DNA of 64,000 nucleotides, from assembly GCA_904846265.1 (NCBI GenBank), contig CAJHAA010000018.1:1-64000 (forward strand). Reading direction: 5' to 3'. Every line of letters begins with the position of its first letter. Within the stretch, counting starts at the first letter, position 1. This DNA comes from Psychrobacter immobilis (GTDB taxonomy: Bacteria; Pseudomonadota; Gammaproteobacteria; Pseudomonadales; Moraxellaceae). Positions 63,919 through 64,000 of the stretch are shown piece after piece. The notes under the pieces are model-generated. The model saw only the letters and a program-made list of their open reading frames with translations. It was not told where the DNA came from and did not search any database. The translations under genes were made by a program, and so were the position numbers.

Positions 63919-64000
63919 GAGTATTTATTATCTTTATTGGCAAATGAGTAGGGCCTCTGCGAGCTTCATTTTGGTACTCTCTTATTCTTCATTTTCTAAG
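63919..64000. other. Window edge upstream of rtcA
   Basis: An 82-base AT-rich stretch with no recognisable feature. The next gene is outside the window. Confidence 0.4.

Overview
The window looks like a chromosomal segment of a gamma-proteobacterium of the family Moraxellaceae, most likely Psychrobacter. This is inferred from gene content and style: a single LolC/E-type permease beside lolD, ccoNOQP with ccoG and a FixH-like gene, metZ, moderate to low GC, and a dense family of about 175-bp intergenic repeats. No rRNA, tRNA, CRISPR array or replication origin was seen.

Left end (1-6500): the 5' end of an IS630-type transposase runs off the window. Next to it lies an AT-rich gene for a Shedu-like (DUF4263) PD-(D/E)xK nuclease, a probable anti-phage defence gene. 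A minus-strand Ter stress-response cluster follows: terD, a DUF475/TerC membrane protein, terE, an AIM24-family protein and a terZ-like gene, with hairpin terminators between several of them.

6500-25200: mostly housekeeping genes. These are rlmKL, an MscS-type channel, a dihydrolipoamide-dehydrogenase-like flavoprotein, a Bcp peroxiredoxin, a small secreted Cys protein and queC. Then come an IS630 element whose transposase is split by a frame change at an A8 tract, ttcA, and the cbb3 oxidase genes (ccoNOQP, ccoG, ccoH/fixH-like), followed by an SCP2-domain gene and an uncharacterised gene.

25200-45800: envelope and metabolic genes. These include lolC/E plus lolD, a small unknown gene, DUF2062, a ComEC-like channel, a SppA-like protease, two alpha/beta hydrolases, a CPBP protease, dusA, an MFS transporter, a lipoprotein phospholipase D (cardiolipin-synthase type), metZ, ybaB, recR and rnd. 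Five full copies and two partial copies of one MITE-like repeat occupy intergenic gaps in the window, several of them just upstream of start codons.

45800-52100: a glycine-cleavage operon (gcvT, gcvH, a nitroreductase gene, gcvP) behind a clear tandem glycine riboswitch.

52200-64000: ycgL, a membrane protein, then a MoxR ATPase / vWA (CoxE-like) pair split by a 703-codon AT-rich gene ending in a PD-(D/E)xK nuclease motif. This is the best candidate for an undescribed system. After it come a flavohaemoglobin gene with an NsrR-like palindrome, a DUF2233 lipoprotein, a glutamate-synthase-like FMN protein and rtcA.
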